NCBI GenBank assembly: GCA_014218235.1
Contig: CM024759.1
Span: forward strand, 13,470,712 to 13,534,711
Length of the DNA: 64,000 nucleotides
Direction: 5' to 3'
Source: Colocasia esculenta
Lineage: Eukaryota; Streptophyta; Magnoliopsida; Alismatales; Araceae
Positions 12,760 through 23,823 of this stretch are shown in pieces (position 1 is the stretch's first letter; every line of letters starts with the position of its first letter). The translations under genes and the position numbers were made by a program. Below the pieces are notes generated by a model. The model ran no database searches. It saw nothing but the letters and a program-made list of their open reading frames with translations, and was not told the origin of the DNA.

Positions 12760-15143
12760 ATGGAGGAGCCAAGTACACATGTTCGTTGTTGGATACCTAA
12801 CATCAATGAGCTCCCAACAGAGAATGCAAATTTTACAACACCCATAAGGAGTACCACAATGGAGGATTTAGGTAATGATGAACCAACTTTGGGTATGGAA
12901 TTCATAGTTAGTAAGGAAATGTATAGATTTTATAATGCATTTGCTTGGAAGAAAGGTTATGGGATATCAACAATCAAGAATGGGAGATCAAAAGAGGATA
13001 TTATGTGTTACACACATCTTGGATGTTCTCGATATGGCAATTCAAGAAAGAAACAAGATGCAAAATTTCACATAGACTCTGAAAATATTCATTGTCCGGC
13101 ATCAATAAAAGGGCAGGTAGACAAAGTGACAATGAAGATGACAATAATATGTGTTCATCTTGAGCACAACCATCCTCGTAGTAGACTTGCTGCTGCATGC
13201 CCACGCTCTCATGGGAGAATTTGTACATAGGAAAAGATGGACATGTTGAATATGCACTCTGCAGGAATTAGAACATCACAAATAATGTCTACATATGCTA
13301 GAAAGGTAAAGAGTGTTCGTCATCTATCCTTTAGAGATAAAGATTGCCAAAATTTCTTGGATCACCAGAGGTATAACCAGTTGAAAGAAAGTGATGCACA
13401 ATTGATGGTTAACCACTTAAATCAGTTGTAGGTGAGATTCCCCAATTTCTTTTATGTTGTAGACCTAAATGAAAATCAACAATTGATGAATGTGTTTTGG
13501 ATCTATCCAAGGTCAGAAATTGCATGCTCTTATTTTGGCGATGTGATTTCTTTTGACACAACATATCTTACAAATGCATACAAGATGCCATTTGCACCAT
13601 TTGTTGGTGTGAACTATCATGGCCAGTGGACATGACTTGGATGCGCCTTGTTGTGCAATGAGAAAATAGAGACATTTGAATGAGTCCCTTTAACTATTGG
13701 TTGCAAGCAAATAATGGGGTAGCACCCAAGGCAATTATCATTGACCAAGACATGGCTATGGAAGCAGTGATTATGAAAGCCTTTCCAAACGTGTTGCATA
13801 GGTTCTGCACAAGGCACATAAGGAAGAAACTATCTAAAAAGATCGACCATATTTGTCATACAGATCAGAATTTTATGCATGTGTTTCACTCCTTAATCTA
13901 TGATTCATAAACACCACATGAGTTTGAAGAGAAATGGGACTACATGATGAAGGAATTTCCATTGTGAAGAAAGTGATTGATTGAAGGATTTATATGAGAT
14001 CTGACACAAATGGATTCTGGCATACCTCAAAGATACATTTTTTGCAGGTAATTCCTAAAACACTTCTGTAGTTCATTTATTTGATAATATTTATTGATCA
14101 TAATGTTACAAAAAAGTAGATCACAAATGTAATTTTCTTTCAGACAAACAATATGTCAAATTATTTGTGCAGAGATGTCATCATTTCAAAGGAGTGAAAG
14201 CATAAATCACTTCTTTGATGGGTATATTCTATCAAAGATAAGATTAAAAGAGTTCATTGAGAAGTATGAGCTAGCATTGATTGAGAAGTATGAGCTAGCA
14301 TTGGACAAGATCAATGATGCTGAAAATGAGGCGGATCACGAAACACATGACATAGAAACCTACTTAAAGACATCTTCCCCCTTTGAAAAGCATGCAGCTA
14401 AGGTGTACACATGTGGTATATTAAAAAAGGTTTAGGAAGAGATAATGGAAATACTAGCTTGCCACCCAACAATCTTGCAACATGATCTGAATCACATCAT
14501 CCTTAGGGTAAAGTCTTTTGATAGAGTCAACAAAAAAAACATGACGAACGTGGTGGCGCATGTCCACATGAGTAGATTGTTGTGATCTTTCCAAGAGAAG
14601 AAGAAGTATAGTACAGTTGTAAATCCTTCTCCTTTTAGGGGTACTTGTATCGACATGCTTTCCTAGGCCTCAAATACTCAAACATATTTCATATTCATGC
14701 AAAGTATATCATAAAATGGTGGACAAAGAAAATGCATTATAGATACGCTGAGGAGGTAGAAGAATTAATAGCATCCATTCATAGTACGGTAATAGAATGG
14801 TACACAACCTTAACATATCAACTTATGAAGGTTGCTAAAGTGGGGTGCATGTCCAACGGAGCTTATCATCTTCTTCTAACAAAGCTTCCAAAATTAAGCA
14901 GAAGATTTGATAGATGTGAATGCCAGGGATGTAGGAAGAAATGTAGTACACCCAGTACCTCAACTACTAGAGCAACCCATGGTAGTCAATGACCCATCAA
15001 TTGTAAGGAGAAAGAGCAAGGGAAGAAAGAAGAGGCTGATGAGTGGGATAGAGCAAAGTTCCAGGGGTAAACATAAACAAACACGTGGAGGAAGAAGACA
15101 AACATCGCACCATGCCCACGGAGTGGTAAGTGTCCAACAGTAG
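12760..15143 (+). pseudogene. FAR1/FHY3-family (MULE-derived) transposase-like pseudogene
   Basis: The start chosen is the ATG at 12760, preceded by an acceptor-like TTGTTGCAG as in many FAR1 genes with a 5' UTR intron. The FAR1 DNA-binding domain (about 12910-13185) shows FYNAFAWKKGYG and ends in EHNHP. The MULE core follows: FFYVVDLNENQQL, then FGDVISFDTTYLTN, then PFAPFVGVNYHGQ, then KAIIIDQDMAM and FCTRHIRKKL. A short GT-AG interval (14048-14172) leads into SSFQRSESINHFFDGY. The SWIM-like part is degenerate (YRHAFLGLKYSN, Cys replaced by Tyr). The basic tail at 14990-15060 has RRKSKGRKKR. Stops after RICT and LNQL, a TGA in HGQWT and a frameshift near 13680 make it a pseudogene. FAR1 proteins are transposase-derived transcription factors in light signalling; this copy could be either a FAR1 relic or a Jittery-like transposon. 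Confidence 0.85.
14257..14304 (+). repeat. 24-bp in-frame tandem duplication inside the FAR1-like pseudogene
   Basis: TTGAGAAGTATGAGCTAGCA plus TTGA occurs at 14257-14280 and again at 14281-14304 with one change. It repeats eight residues (EKYELALI) in the region after FFDGY. FAR1 relatives normally have one copy. Confidence 0.9.
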
Positions 15144-15282
15144 GAGCGCACACATGAAATAGCTTCAGTAATACTAGTAGATATCATGGCTGAGTTTGAT
15201 ATTTTTGTCAGCAGCCAAGCTAGAACTAACCAGTACATAATCTAACCCAGCCTCTAACTTGTGTGACATCAGATATATGTGA

Positions 15283-17955
15283 AATATTAAATAAATATAT
15301 CTTAAGTTGGTGGTACCCTGTCGAAAGAAATGTCCACAGCTCAAAGAACATGTCCAAGTCACTAACTGTTATCGCTAATCACACTCAAGCCTTCTAGGGC
15401 ACCGCCACACTTTCCTAGTCACAAATAGGCTTAAGGTCACATTGAACAACAAGACTGATTGAGGATCACTTGTAAGTGTTCCAACACACAAACAAAGAAC
15501 CCAGATTCTTGCAACATTTTCCTATGCACAAGTATGCTTCCCTTGTATTGGATCATGTGGGACACATATGCAAATTTTACAACTAACAAAAAAAATGAAA
15601 GCTATGAGACATCATATACATGGGAAAATATTTAAATAAATATATCTAAGGTTGGTGGGTATCATGTCAAAAATTATGTCCACATCTCAAAGAACATGTC
15701 CGAGTCACAAATTATCCTCGCTGGTCACAAACACACCTCATAGGGTACGTTTATGCTTTCTTAGTCATAAATAGGATTGAGGTCATAGTGAACGATAAGA
15801 ATATTTGCAGATCACTTGTAAACATTCTAGAGTACAAACAAAGAACTCAGATTCCTACAATGTTTTCTTATGAACAAGTATGCTTCCCTTGTATTGGATC
15901 ATGTGGGAAATATTCATTTTGGGACAATTTCATTTTCCGAGACATATGTGAGAGAGGGATTGGAGTATGGGGGGCATCATGGGAAAATTAGGAAAATTTT
16001 AAGAAAAAAATAAAGGTAGTGTATTTGTGCTATTTGCATAAGTTAGACCTAGAACACAAGGTACCTTGTGTTGGTTGAAGTCATATGAAAAATATGCAAA
16101 TTTTGCATGTAAAAAAAAAAATGAAAGCTATGAGACATCATATACATGGGAAAAATATTTAAAGAAATATATCTTAGGTTGGTGGGCACCATGTCAAAAA
16201 TTATGTCCACATCTTAAAGAACATGTCTGAGTATCGTCGCTGGTCACAAACACACCTCTCAGGGTACGTTTACGCTTTCCTTGTCACAAATAGGCTTTAG
16301 GTCACAGTGAATGACAAGAATGTTTGCAGATCACTAGTAAGCATTCCAGTGCACAAACAGAGAATCTAGATCTCCACAACATTTTCCTATGAACAAGTAT
16401 ATTTCCCTTGTATTGGATCATGTGGGAAATATTCATTTTGTGAGAATTTCATTTTGTGAGACATATGTGAGAGAGGGATTGAAGTGTGGGGAATCATGGG
16501 AAAATTAGAAAAAAAAATTAAGAAAAGCAATAGAGGTTGTGTATTTGTGTTATTTGCATAAGGTAGTCCAAGAAAATAAGGTACCTTGTGTTGATTAAAG
16601 TCATATGACAAATATGCAAATTTCGCAAGTAATCAAAAAAAAAAAAAGAAAGCTATGAGACATTATATACATGGAGAAAATATTTAAATAAATATATCTT
16701 ATGTTGGTGGGTACCATGTCAAAAATTATGTCCACGTCTTAAAGAACATGTCCGAGTCACAAACTATCACCGCTAGTCACAAACACACCTCCCAAGGCAC
16801 GTTTACGCTTTCCTAGTCACAAATAGGCTTGAGGTCACAGTGAATGACAAGAATATTTGCAAATCACTAGTAAGCATTCTAGAGCACAAATAGAGAATCC
16901 AGTTTTCTACAACATTTTCCTATGAACAAGTATAATTTTCTTGTATTGGATAATGTGGGAAATATTCATTTTGGGACAATTTCATTTTGTGAGACATGTG
17001 TGAGAGGGATTGGAGTGAGGGGGGCATCATGGGAAAATTAGGAAAATTTTAAGAAAAAATAAAGGTGGCATATTTGTGCTATTTGCATAATAGAAAACAA
17101 GCTACCTTATGTTGATTGAAGTCATATGACAAATATGCAAATTTTGCAAGTAACAAAAAAAATGAAAACTATGAGATCACGTGCATGGGGAAAATATTTA
17201 AATATGTAGATCTTAGGTTGGTGGGCACTATGTCGAAAATTATGTCCACATCTCAAAAAATAATGTTTGAGTCACAAACTGTCGTCGCTGGTCACAAACA
17301 CACCTCCCAGGGTATGCTTATGCTTTCCTAGTCACAAATAGGCTTGAGGTCATAGTGAATGAAAATAATGTTTGTGGTTCACTTGTAAGTGTTCCAACGA
17401 ACAAATAGAGAATCCAGATCTCTACAACATTTTCCTATGAAGAAGTATACTTCCCTTGTATTGGATCATGTGGGAAATATTCATTTTGGGACAATTTCAT
17501 TTTCTAAGGCATATGTGAGAGAGGGATTGAAGTGTGGGGGGGATCACAGGAAAATTAGGAAAATTTTAAGAAAAAAAGTAAAAGTGGTGTATTTGTGCTA
17601 TTTGCATAAGCTAGACTTAGAACACAAGGTATCTTGTGTTGATTGAAGTCATATGCAAATATGCAAATTTTGCAAGTAACAAAAAAAATGAAAGCTATGA
17701 GGCATCATATACATGGGGAAAATATTTAAATAAATATATCTTAGGTTGGTGGGTACTATGTTGAAAATTATGTCTGCATCTCAAAGAACATGTTTGAGTC
17801 ACAAACTATCGTCGCTGGTCACAAACACACCTCCCAGGGTGCATTTATGCTTTCCTAGTCACAAATAGGCTTGAGGTCACAGTAAATGACAAGAATGTTT
17901 ACATATCACTTGTAAGTGTTCCAGTGTACAAACAGAGAACTCTGATTCCTATCGA
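15283..17955. repeat. Tandem array, unit about 527 bp, six register points
   Basis: The landmark ATAAATATAT followed by CTTAGGTTGGTGGG recurs at 15291, 15636, 16163, 16688, 17202 and 17730, giving spacings of 345, 527, 525, 514 and 528. Every unit also holds CCTAGTCACAAATAGGCTT, ACAACATTTTCCTATGAAC, CTTGTATTGGATCATGTGGG and an A-rich run before GAAAGCTATGAGACATCAT. The first unit is deleted and the last stops near 17950. The small ORFs within (for example 15788-15991) are not conserved between units, so this is non-coding satellite-like DNA. I do not recognise the family. Confidence 0.9.
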
Positions 17956-18157
17956 CATGTTATGTAAAGTTGAGTTTGAGGAAGTTGACTTTTGGAAAGA
18001 CAAAAGTCGACTTGTTGTTTCATGTTTTGCTTGAATGTTGGAGATGTCGACTTGTAATTCCATGCCCCTTTATAATGTGTTCTATGAACTAACCTAGTCT
18101 ACAGGAAGTTGACTTGTGTTTGTTGAAAAGTCAACTTGTGATGACTTGCTCTGTATG
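17956..18157. repeat. Short island of AAGTCGACTT-like words
   Basis: Between the satellite array and the LTR-like sequence there are about six variants of AGTTGACTT, AAGTCGACTTGT and AAGTCAACTTGT in about 180 bp. The perfect form is a CpG-centred palindrome. It probably belongs to a truncated LTR, but no boundary is visible. Confidence 0.6.
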
Positions 18158-20032
18158 TGTAGCACACCGAAAATTTCCTTAATTGTAAAATTAGAGATAA
18201 ATTGAAAAAATATAATTTAATAATATGAAAATAGTAATAACTCACAAACCATTATCACATGTGTAAAATCGCATCTAAAATTTTCATAAAGATCATAATT
18301 AGACTTTAAATAATAGTCTCTAATGATATATAAAGAAATTTGGGCCATGAAAAATCTTTTGGGCCAAGTTTTAGAATTTTTGTGACTTATTGCCATAATT
18401 GGGGAATAGTGAAACAACCCATTATCATATGTACAAATATAGATCATAAACGAAAATAAAAATCATGGCTAGACTCTAAATAAGCATAACCAACAGCCCA
18501 TCATGGGAATTGGACCAATGGACCATTTTTGGCTTGTGAATAAATTCAAACAAGAAAATACCTTAGAGATCATATGACCCAACTAGCTAAGAGTAAAGGA
18601 AGGAAATTAATACCCAATACACCATCCTTAGACTTTCATATTAACCCCAAATTCGTGTCCCATTAAGAGAAGAGGTTCCCTAAAGACTCTCCTACTCAAA
18701 TTGGGATAAGAATCCTCAGATTAAGGAAAGGATTAACCAAAACCCAGAACCCCAATGTCCTAGTCACAATAGGACTCCTAAACAACCCTAAATCTATAAA
18801 TACTCACCTTAAACCCCTTGGGGTCAAGTTAGCAAATGGTTGGGGTTGTGTGGAGACGAGCTATGGCACCAAATGAGGAGGATTTTGCCCCCAACCCAAG
18901 CTTTCTACCCCAACTTGTGATCTGCTTCTTTCTGAATAAGACCTCTCTTATGAGCTATCAAAGGTAGGTAATCTTTGGCACAGAGTAAACAAGACATATA
19001 CCATCTTGTAGTTCGTCGAGCATACCTTCATATGAACCTATTTTGCCCAATTTTCATGGAGCATGTTACATATATTAAGCATTTTCTGATCATCATGTAG
19101 TTTTAGGAATTTTCATGTTCATCTCTTAAATCACACATCCCTAGGTCATTTTGATCTGAACAAAAGTGATAGTGTTGTTCTACTTCATGTTTCCAGTAAC
19201 TTTCATGTTGTAGGTTTCGTCTAAAAACCCCTAGAACCATATGTATAAGTCAAAACATGATCATAGGATATTTCTGCATGTCTTCAGGTAAGTTATCAAA
19301 TTTGCGTTTAGTCCAGACGATGCAAATTAGAGCATCCTTAATGCGTCATTAAGATCGAACACGACTCTGCTGAAACATATCGTGATAGCTTGATGCGATT
19401 CATACCGAGCTCTGCTTCACTTTACGCATCAAACTGTGTGTAACAACATGGATTTTTAAATCCCAAATAAATGGGGATAAATTAATCGACAATATTAATT
19501 AAGGACTCAATCAGGATAATTAAAGTAAAAAAGTCAATGAAGGAAGTCTTGCGATAAGTGGAAAAAAAATCATGAATGGGGGACACTGGTACCCCTCAGC
19601 TAGTTGCAACTCACCAACCCTTCGACTGGTCAAAATATAATGATGTCAGTTGAAGTAGAATTTCGAATATGACGAAGTTAGATTCGTATATGACGAAGTG
19701 CAACTTCATATAAAATAGAAGAAAACACAGTCAGGCGAATCAAAACTTTGGATATGACGAAGTTAGATTCGTATAGGATGAAGTGAAACTTCATATAAAA
19801 TAGAAGAAAACACAGTCAGTCGAATCAAAACTTCAGATATGACGAAGTGAGACTTCGTATAAAACAGAAGAAAATGCTATCGGCCGAAGTGGAACTTTAG
19901 ATATGACGAAGTGGAACTTCGGATATGACGAAGTGAGACTTCGTATAAAACAGAAGAAAACACAGTCAGTCGAAGCAGAACTTCAGATATGATGAAGCAG
20001 GACTGCATATATGATGAAGTACCAATCGATTG
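18158..20032 (+). repeat. Left part of an older LTR-like sequence, split by the Tekay insertion
   Basis: TGTAGCACACCGAAAATTTCC at 18158 looks like a Gypsy-type LTR start. A TATA box (TATAAATA) lies at 18794-18801. The sequence continues across the Tekay insertion at 44552 and may end at GGGGTGTGTCA (45165-45175). The flanking pentamers (GTATG, GTTTC) do not match, so a solo LTR is not proven. Confidence 0.4.
19650..20020. repeat. Island of CGAAGT..ACTTCG inverted words
   Basis: GACGAAGT occurs exactly at 19671, 19692, 19756, 19841, 19904 and 19927. Most copies are followed two to three bases later by ACTTCG or a one-base variant, giving small inverted repeats such as GACGAAGTGGAACTTCG. A higher-order period near 85 bp is marked by GAAGAAAACACAGTCAG. 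The island ends at the Tekay insertion point. Confidence 0.85.
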
Positions 20033-20265
20033 TGTAAGGCCATTGAATTTTACCCTTTTATAGGTGTTTGATTGTGTGAGAAATTGATGATTGTGTGCGT
20101 AGCTATGTATATGTGTAAACTATTTGAGTAGTGTTGTACATATATGTATATTTTGTTATATATGTTATTTATTTACATTAAATAAATAGTATTTTAAAGT
20201 ATGTATGGTAAATGTCATATAGTTGTATTGTGTAAATATAATTTTCTGCAGTTTTTAAGTTCTGG

Positions 20266-20372
20266 CCAATCAACCCATTGGCGTCAACATGTGTGGACGC
20301 CAACCGAAAGTCAGCGGCCACATCGATGGACGCCAACTCCATATTGGCGGCCAGTGATGTTGACGTTAGCCT
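20266..20372. repeat. Tekay LTR motif island (GGCGTCAAC/GGACGCC/AGCGGCCAC words)
   Basis: Contains TTGGCGTCAACATG, TGGACGCCAAC twice, AGCGGCCACATCGATGG and ATTGGCGGCCAG. A second cluster at 20925-21005 repeats AGCGGCCAC and GCCGTTAA words. The 3' LTR has the same clusters at 41758-41864 and 42410-42495. Closely related words occur in the LARD LTRs. Confidence 0.8.
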
Positions 20373-20490
20373 CCCAGATCTGTTGCCTCTTCAGATCTAG
20401 AAATGCCTCTGGAAAGGTCGCCCCTTGTTTTGGTAACCGACCCCCAATGGTCAGGGAACCCTACCTAAGCGCGTCTCCGACCCTTGACCC

Positions 20491-20500
20491 TATAAAAATA
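20491..20500 (+). promoter_or_regulatory. TATA box of the Tekay LTR promoter
   Basis: TATAAAAATA after GACCC, conserved in the 3' LTR at 41983-41992, with no upstream ATG-initiated ORF. This is a plausible Pol II promoter for the genomic RNA. Confidence 0.7.
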
Positions 20501-20781
20501 CCCATTTCTGGCCAGATCTGACCCTTTTGGCTCTTGAGTCAAAAACCCTAAGTTTCATGTGCAAAAATTGATTTTTGGTGGACCGGATCGAGCATCGTGG
20601 TTGGTTTCTCGGCGAGCTATTGCTTCTGAGAGACTCTATAAACATCAAAGATCGTCTTCTCAGTCCCGGCGTGCTTCAAAGAATGTCACAGAAACCGGAT
20701 CAGGGGAGATTAGAGGACTCTTTGGCTCAGGCCAAGGAGAGCTTCTTCGACCCAATTCTCCGTTTGTAGATTTTTCTGAAG

Positions 20782-22667
20782 GCAAGTAACCCATACACGT
20801 TATCCCTACATGCGTCTAGTAGATCTTAGGCAATTTTTCAGTTTTTTAATCGAGTCCTGGAACCCCCCTTTCTATCGAATTTTGTTGTTTAGTCTGTGTT
20901 CTGCACAGACAGGAACTTAACGGAAAGGTTTGCTGCCGTTAAGATCTAAAGTTAGCGGCCACCTATGTTGCCGTTAACCAGGTAAGCGGCCACCCCCTTG
21001 TCGCTGAGTTCTTCAGGCAGGGAGAGTTTGTCTGTCTACCTTTTATAAATTATTTTCCGGATTTTTGCGCATGAGAATATATTGTAAAAATTATATGTTA
21101 TGTAATACCTCTAGTGGATCATGTTGAGCAAATTTTATGAAATTTTCGTTGAATGTGTTATTTATTAAAATCCCTGAATTATCTGTCAGACAGGTTTAAA
21201 TCTTGTAAAAATACTGTTGATATGGATCCGTGTTGAATTTGGATATTGTGAAATTTCTGTAATATGTGCACCAGTATAAGGTCATGCTATGGAAATTGGG
21301 AAAATTTTTAATGTTTGTGTAAACAGTTATATTTTCTGAACTGTAAAACGGTGAGCATGCAATATCAGTTTAAATTCGCAAATAAATTGTATGGAATTAG
21401 TTAAATTCCTAGAAATTTTATGTAAAATCATAACTATTAGATGCATGTTGTAGGATAGATAATGTGCCTGTAACACTGTGAACCATGCAAGTTTGATTGT
21501 TAACCAATTTTATAAAATAATTGTTCTAATTTTTTCATAATTAGTGTGTTGTTCTGAAAAATATGAAATTTGGTATGCATGATGTTTAACCTATAAACAG
21601 TCCGTGGTAAAAATTTCATGTGAATTGGACAACAGTAGGTACTGATTTGTTTATTACATGATGAAGTGACCAATTAAAGCATGTTTAGTGTAATTAGTGA
21701 TAAATTAGATAATTGCAACATGAATAGAATGAGTTTGTAACTATTTAACATTATAACCAGTAGTACCATGTTAGGAAATCTGAACCATATACATGTATGT
21801 GAAAATGAAATTAGTGTGTTAAACGGTGTGCAAATAGTGTGTGTTTAAAAATGGAAAATGTGTAAATGTGCCATGGGTGACACTGCTACCTTAGAGGGCT
21901 GAGGAACTGTACCGTAGTAAAGTCCCTACGGGAAGGTTCATATGAGTATGAGATCCCATGGGCATTGGGATTAAATCCTGGAGGTGGACAAGTACCACTG
22001 GTTAGGGTGGAGAGTGCTTCTCCCGGTTCTACGCAGTAACTAAGATCTATCACTATATTGCTTAGGTAATAGGTATGTGTGTGAATGAGATAAGTGTGTG
22101 TCCTTCTAGAGGTGGTTTGGACTATGTGTCACGGCATGTAATTAGAATAATGTACATGTGCGAAAAGTGAATGTGTAAAATGTGTAAATGATCATGTGAA
22201 ATTGTAAACTAATGTGATAACATGTCAAAGTGTGAATCTTTACATAAATGTGTTTTATCCATGTTAAAACAACAAGCTATTATGTTTATAAATGTGTTAT
22301 GCATGTGAAAATATTCATAGAATCCATGCTAGGAATATCTCCTCCGTTGTGTGTAAACTCCGTGCTTTATTTGCTATTGTATATTGACATGAATGTAAGG
22401 AATTGTGTCTTGAGTCGGCATGTTAAAGAATATGTAGAATGCATGTGATAGGTTTACTTTATTGTGAAATAAACATAAACTATGAAACATGTATTATAAA
22501 CTTGTAGAAGTATCATGTTTAGGCTTTCTTTTAAAGGTTGTCCAATCCATGCTATACATATTAGTTGTTTTGTTTAAAATGTAAAATGTCCATGTGATGC
22601 ATGTATGCTTAATTTGAACGGAATTACTTGCTGAGTCTTTTAGACTCACTTTTGCTTTGGCGTACAG
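20782..22667 (+). other. Candidate LTR-borne leader intron of the Tekay element
   Basis: Donor-like GAAG/GCAAGTAACC at 20782, which is a consensus GAAG/GTAAGTAACC in the 3' LTR (42274), and acceptor GGCGTACAG ending at 22667 (44160). The conserved hairpin lies 19 nt upstream of the acceptor. If real, the 1.9 kb intron occupies most of the transcribed LTR, and splicing would have to be avoided on RNAs meant for reverse transcription. Inferred from consensus only. Confidence 0.45.
22632..22648 (+). other. Conserved LTR hairpin (Tekay 5' LTR)
   Basis: TGAGTC-TTTTA-GACTCA, a 6-bp stem with a 5-nt loop. It is repeated at 44125-44141 in the 3' LTR. Counterparts with different but still paired stems are in Gypsy A (46491-46506, 53793-53807), B (59015-59029), C (61044-61065) and the LARD (5061-5085). 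Confidence 0.75.
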
Positions 22668-23058
22668 GTGCATATATCTCTACTTCTTCCGAGGAGATAG
22701 TCAGGAGTGACTCAGAGCGTGAGTAGGAGACCTTTGTGGAGATTTGCACTTTTGTACTTTTTTTTCATGAGTATGTAATAAAGGTCGACATGTATTTAAG
22801 TTGTGAACATTGTATTTTATTTAATTTCTTAGTTATGAAATATTTAATTTCCTTTTCGTACTATATAGACTGTGGATAAATGTGGATGATGGAATAAGAT
22901 ATATTGTTTAGTTCTTTCTATTCCGCTATTACATATTCATATTTGTGTACATCTCAGCCTATTGAATGTGTTGGGTAAATGTCCCACTGTAGCGACGTTC
23001 TCTATATCGAGGTGGGTTGGTATAACCGTACCGGTATAAGGAGGGTCGTTACAGAGAT

Positions 23059-23070
23059 TGATATCAGAGA
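23059..23070 (+). other. Tekay primer binding site (degenerate tRNA-Met)
   Basis: TGATATCAGAGA, five bases after the LTR, differs at two positions from TGGTATCAGAGC. Confidence 0.75.
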
Positions 23071-23121
23071 ACAGGTTGGGATTGTACATAAATATGCATA
23101 TGCCATCATCTTCATTATATG

Positions 23122-23209
23122 GTAAGTCTCTATAGATTGTCCACATAGCTATGAAGATAGTTAGGAATTAGATAGTGAAGTCTCTAAATGTGATTAAATC
23201 ATTTTGCAG
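23122..23209 (+). other. Leader intron-like segment, 88 bp, just before the gag ATG
   Basis: Donor ATATG/GTAAGTCTC and acceptor TCATTTTGCAG, with the gag ATG four bases after the junction (23213). This is a strong consensus at both ends and a size typical of plant introns. Confidence 0.65.
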
Positions 23210-23449
23210 GATATGGCTTCGCGTGGTAGGCGTGGTGGTGTTCCTGCTCATGAGGGTGAGCAGAGGAGAGAGGAGATAGTGGAGCCTAGGCATGAGGGCC
23301 AGGGTGAGCAGCAGGCCCCAGCACCCCAGGGTTCTGTGCTTCCTCCACCGCCACCAGTGGACTATGGAGTGTTTATGCAAGGTTTAGTTCAGGCTATGCA
23401 GACGCAGGGCCATACTCAGGCTGCACTCCAGGCTCAGCTGGAGGCTCAG

Positions 23450-23545
23450 GTTAGAATAGTAAATAGAGTAGTCTGATCTGTTTACTTGCATGTTTGTTAT
23501 ATTGTTATATTGTATATGTGTGGCTTATGTTGGTTGCTGTAGCAG
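23450..23545 (+). other. Gag intron 1 candidate (96 bp, phase 0)
   Basis: Donor GCTCAG/GTTAGA and acceptor GCTGTAGCAG (or the TAG three bases earlier). It contains an in-frame TGA when unspliced. Both flanking blocks are whole codons in a single frame. Confidence 0.6.
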
Positions 23546-23746
23546 GCTCAGGCGCCAGTTCCCCAGGCTCAGGACCATGGTGGACCCTCCATTATGGAAC
23601 GGTTGAAGAGGATGTCGCCACACTCTTTTAAGGGGGAGAGTGATCCGCTATTGACAGAGAGTTGGCCGAGGGAGATTGAGAAGATCTTCCGAGCTATTAG
23701 GTGTGCTGACGATGATAGGGTCACGCTAGCCACCTATATGCTACAA

Positions 23747-23823
23747 GTATGTGTAAATTGTTTATGTATTTATTTCTTTAAGCCTAGATTGTCTGGATTG
23801 GTCCTTATGGAGTGTATTGGCAG
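23747..23823 (+). other. Gag intron 2 candidate (77 bp, phase 0)
   Basis: Donor CTACAA/GTATGTG and acceptor GTATTGGCAG. Removal joins YMLQ to KRADVWW. The contiguous gags of Gypsy A (YMLLDRADEWW) and B (YMLLDQVDVWW) have exactly the same number of residues between YML and the tryptophan pair, which independently supports these borders. Confidence 0.75.

Larger units (their letters stand above)
20033..23053 (+). repeat. Tekay 5' LTR (3,021 bp)
   Basis: Starts TGTAAGGCC and ends GGTCGTTACA, with a PBS following. It is very similar to 41527-44551, and many of the differences fall in CpG-rich words. It contains motif words (20266-20372 and 20925-21005), a TATA box, a donor-like site (GC form here), the conserved hairpin and an acceptor-like site. 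Confidence 0.95.

Noticed and set aside
15788..15991. ORF inside the 527-bp array
   Set aside because: The reading frame is broken in neighbouring units, so there is no coding constraint.
20559..20789. 76-codon ORF in both Tekay LTRs (also 42051-42281)
   Set aside because: No ATG start in this frame. It lies in the transcribed leader and ends at the donor-like site, so it is better read as untranslated exon.
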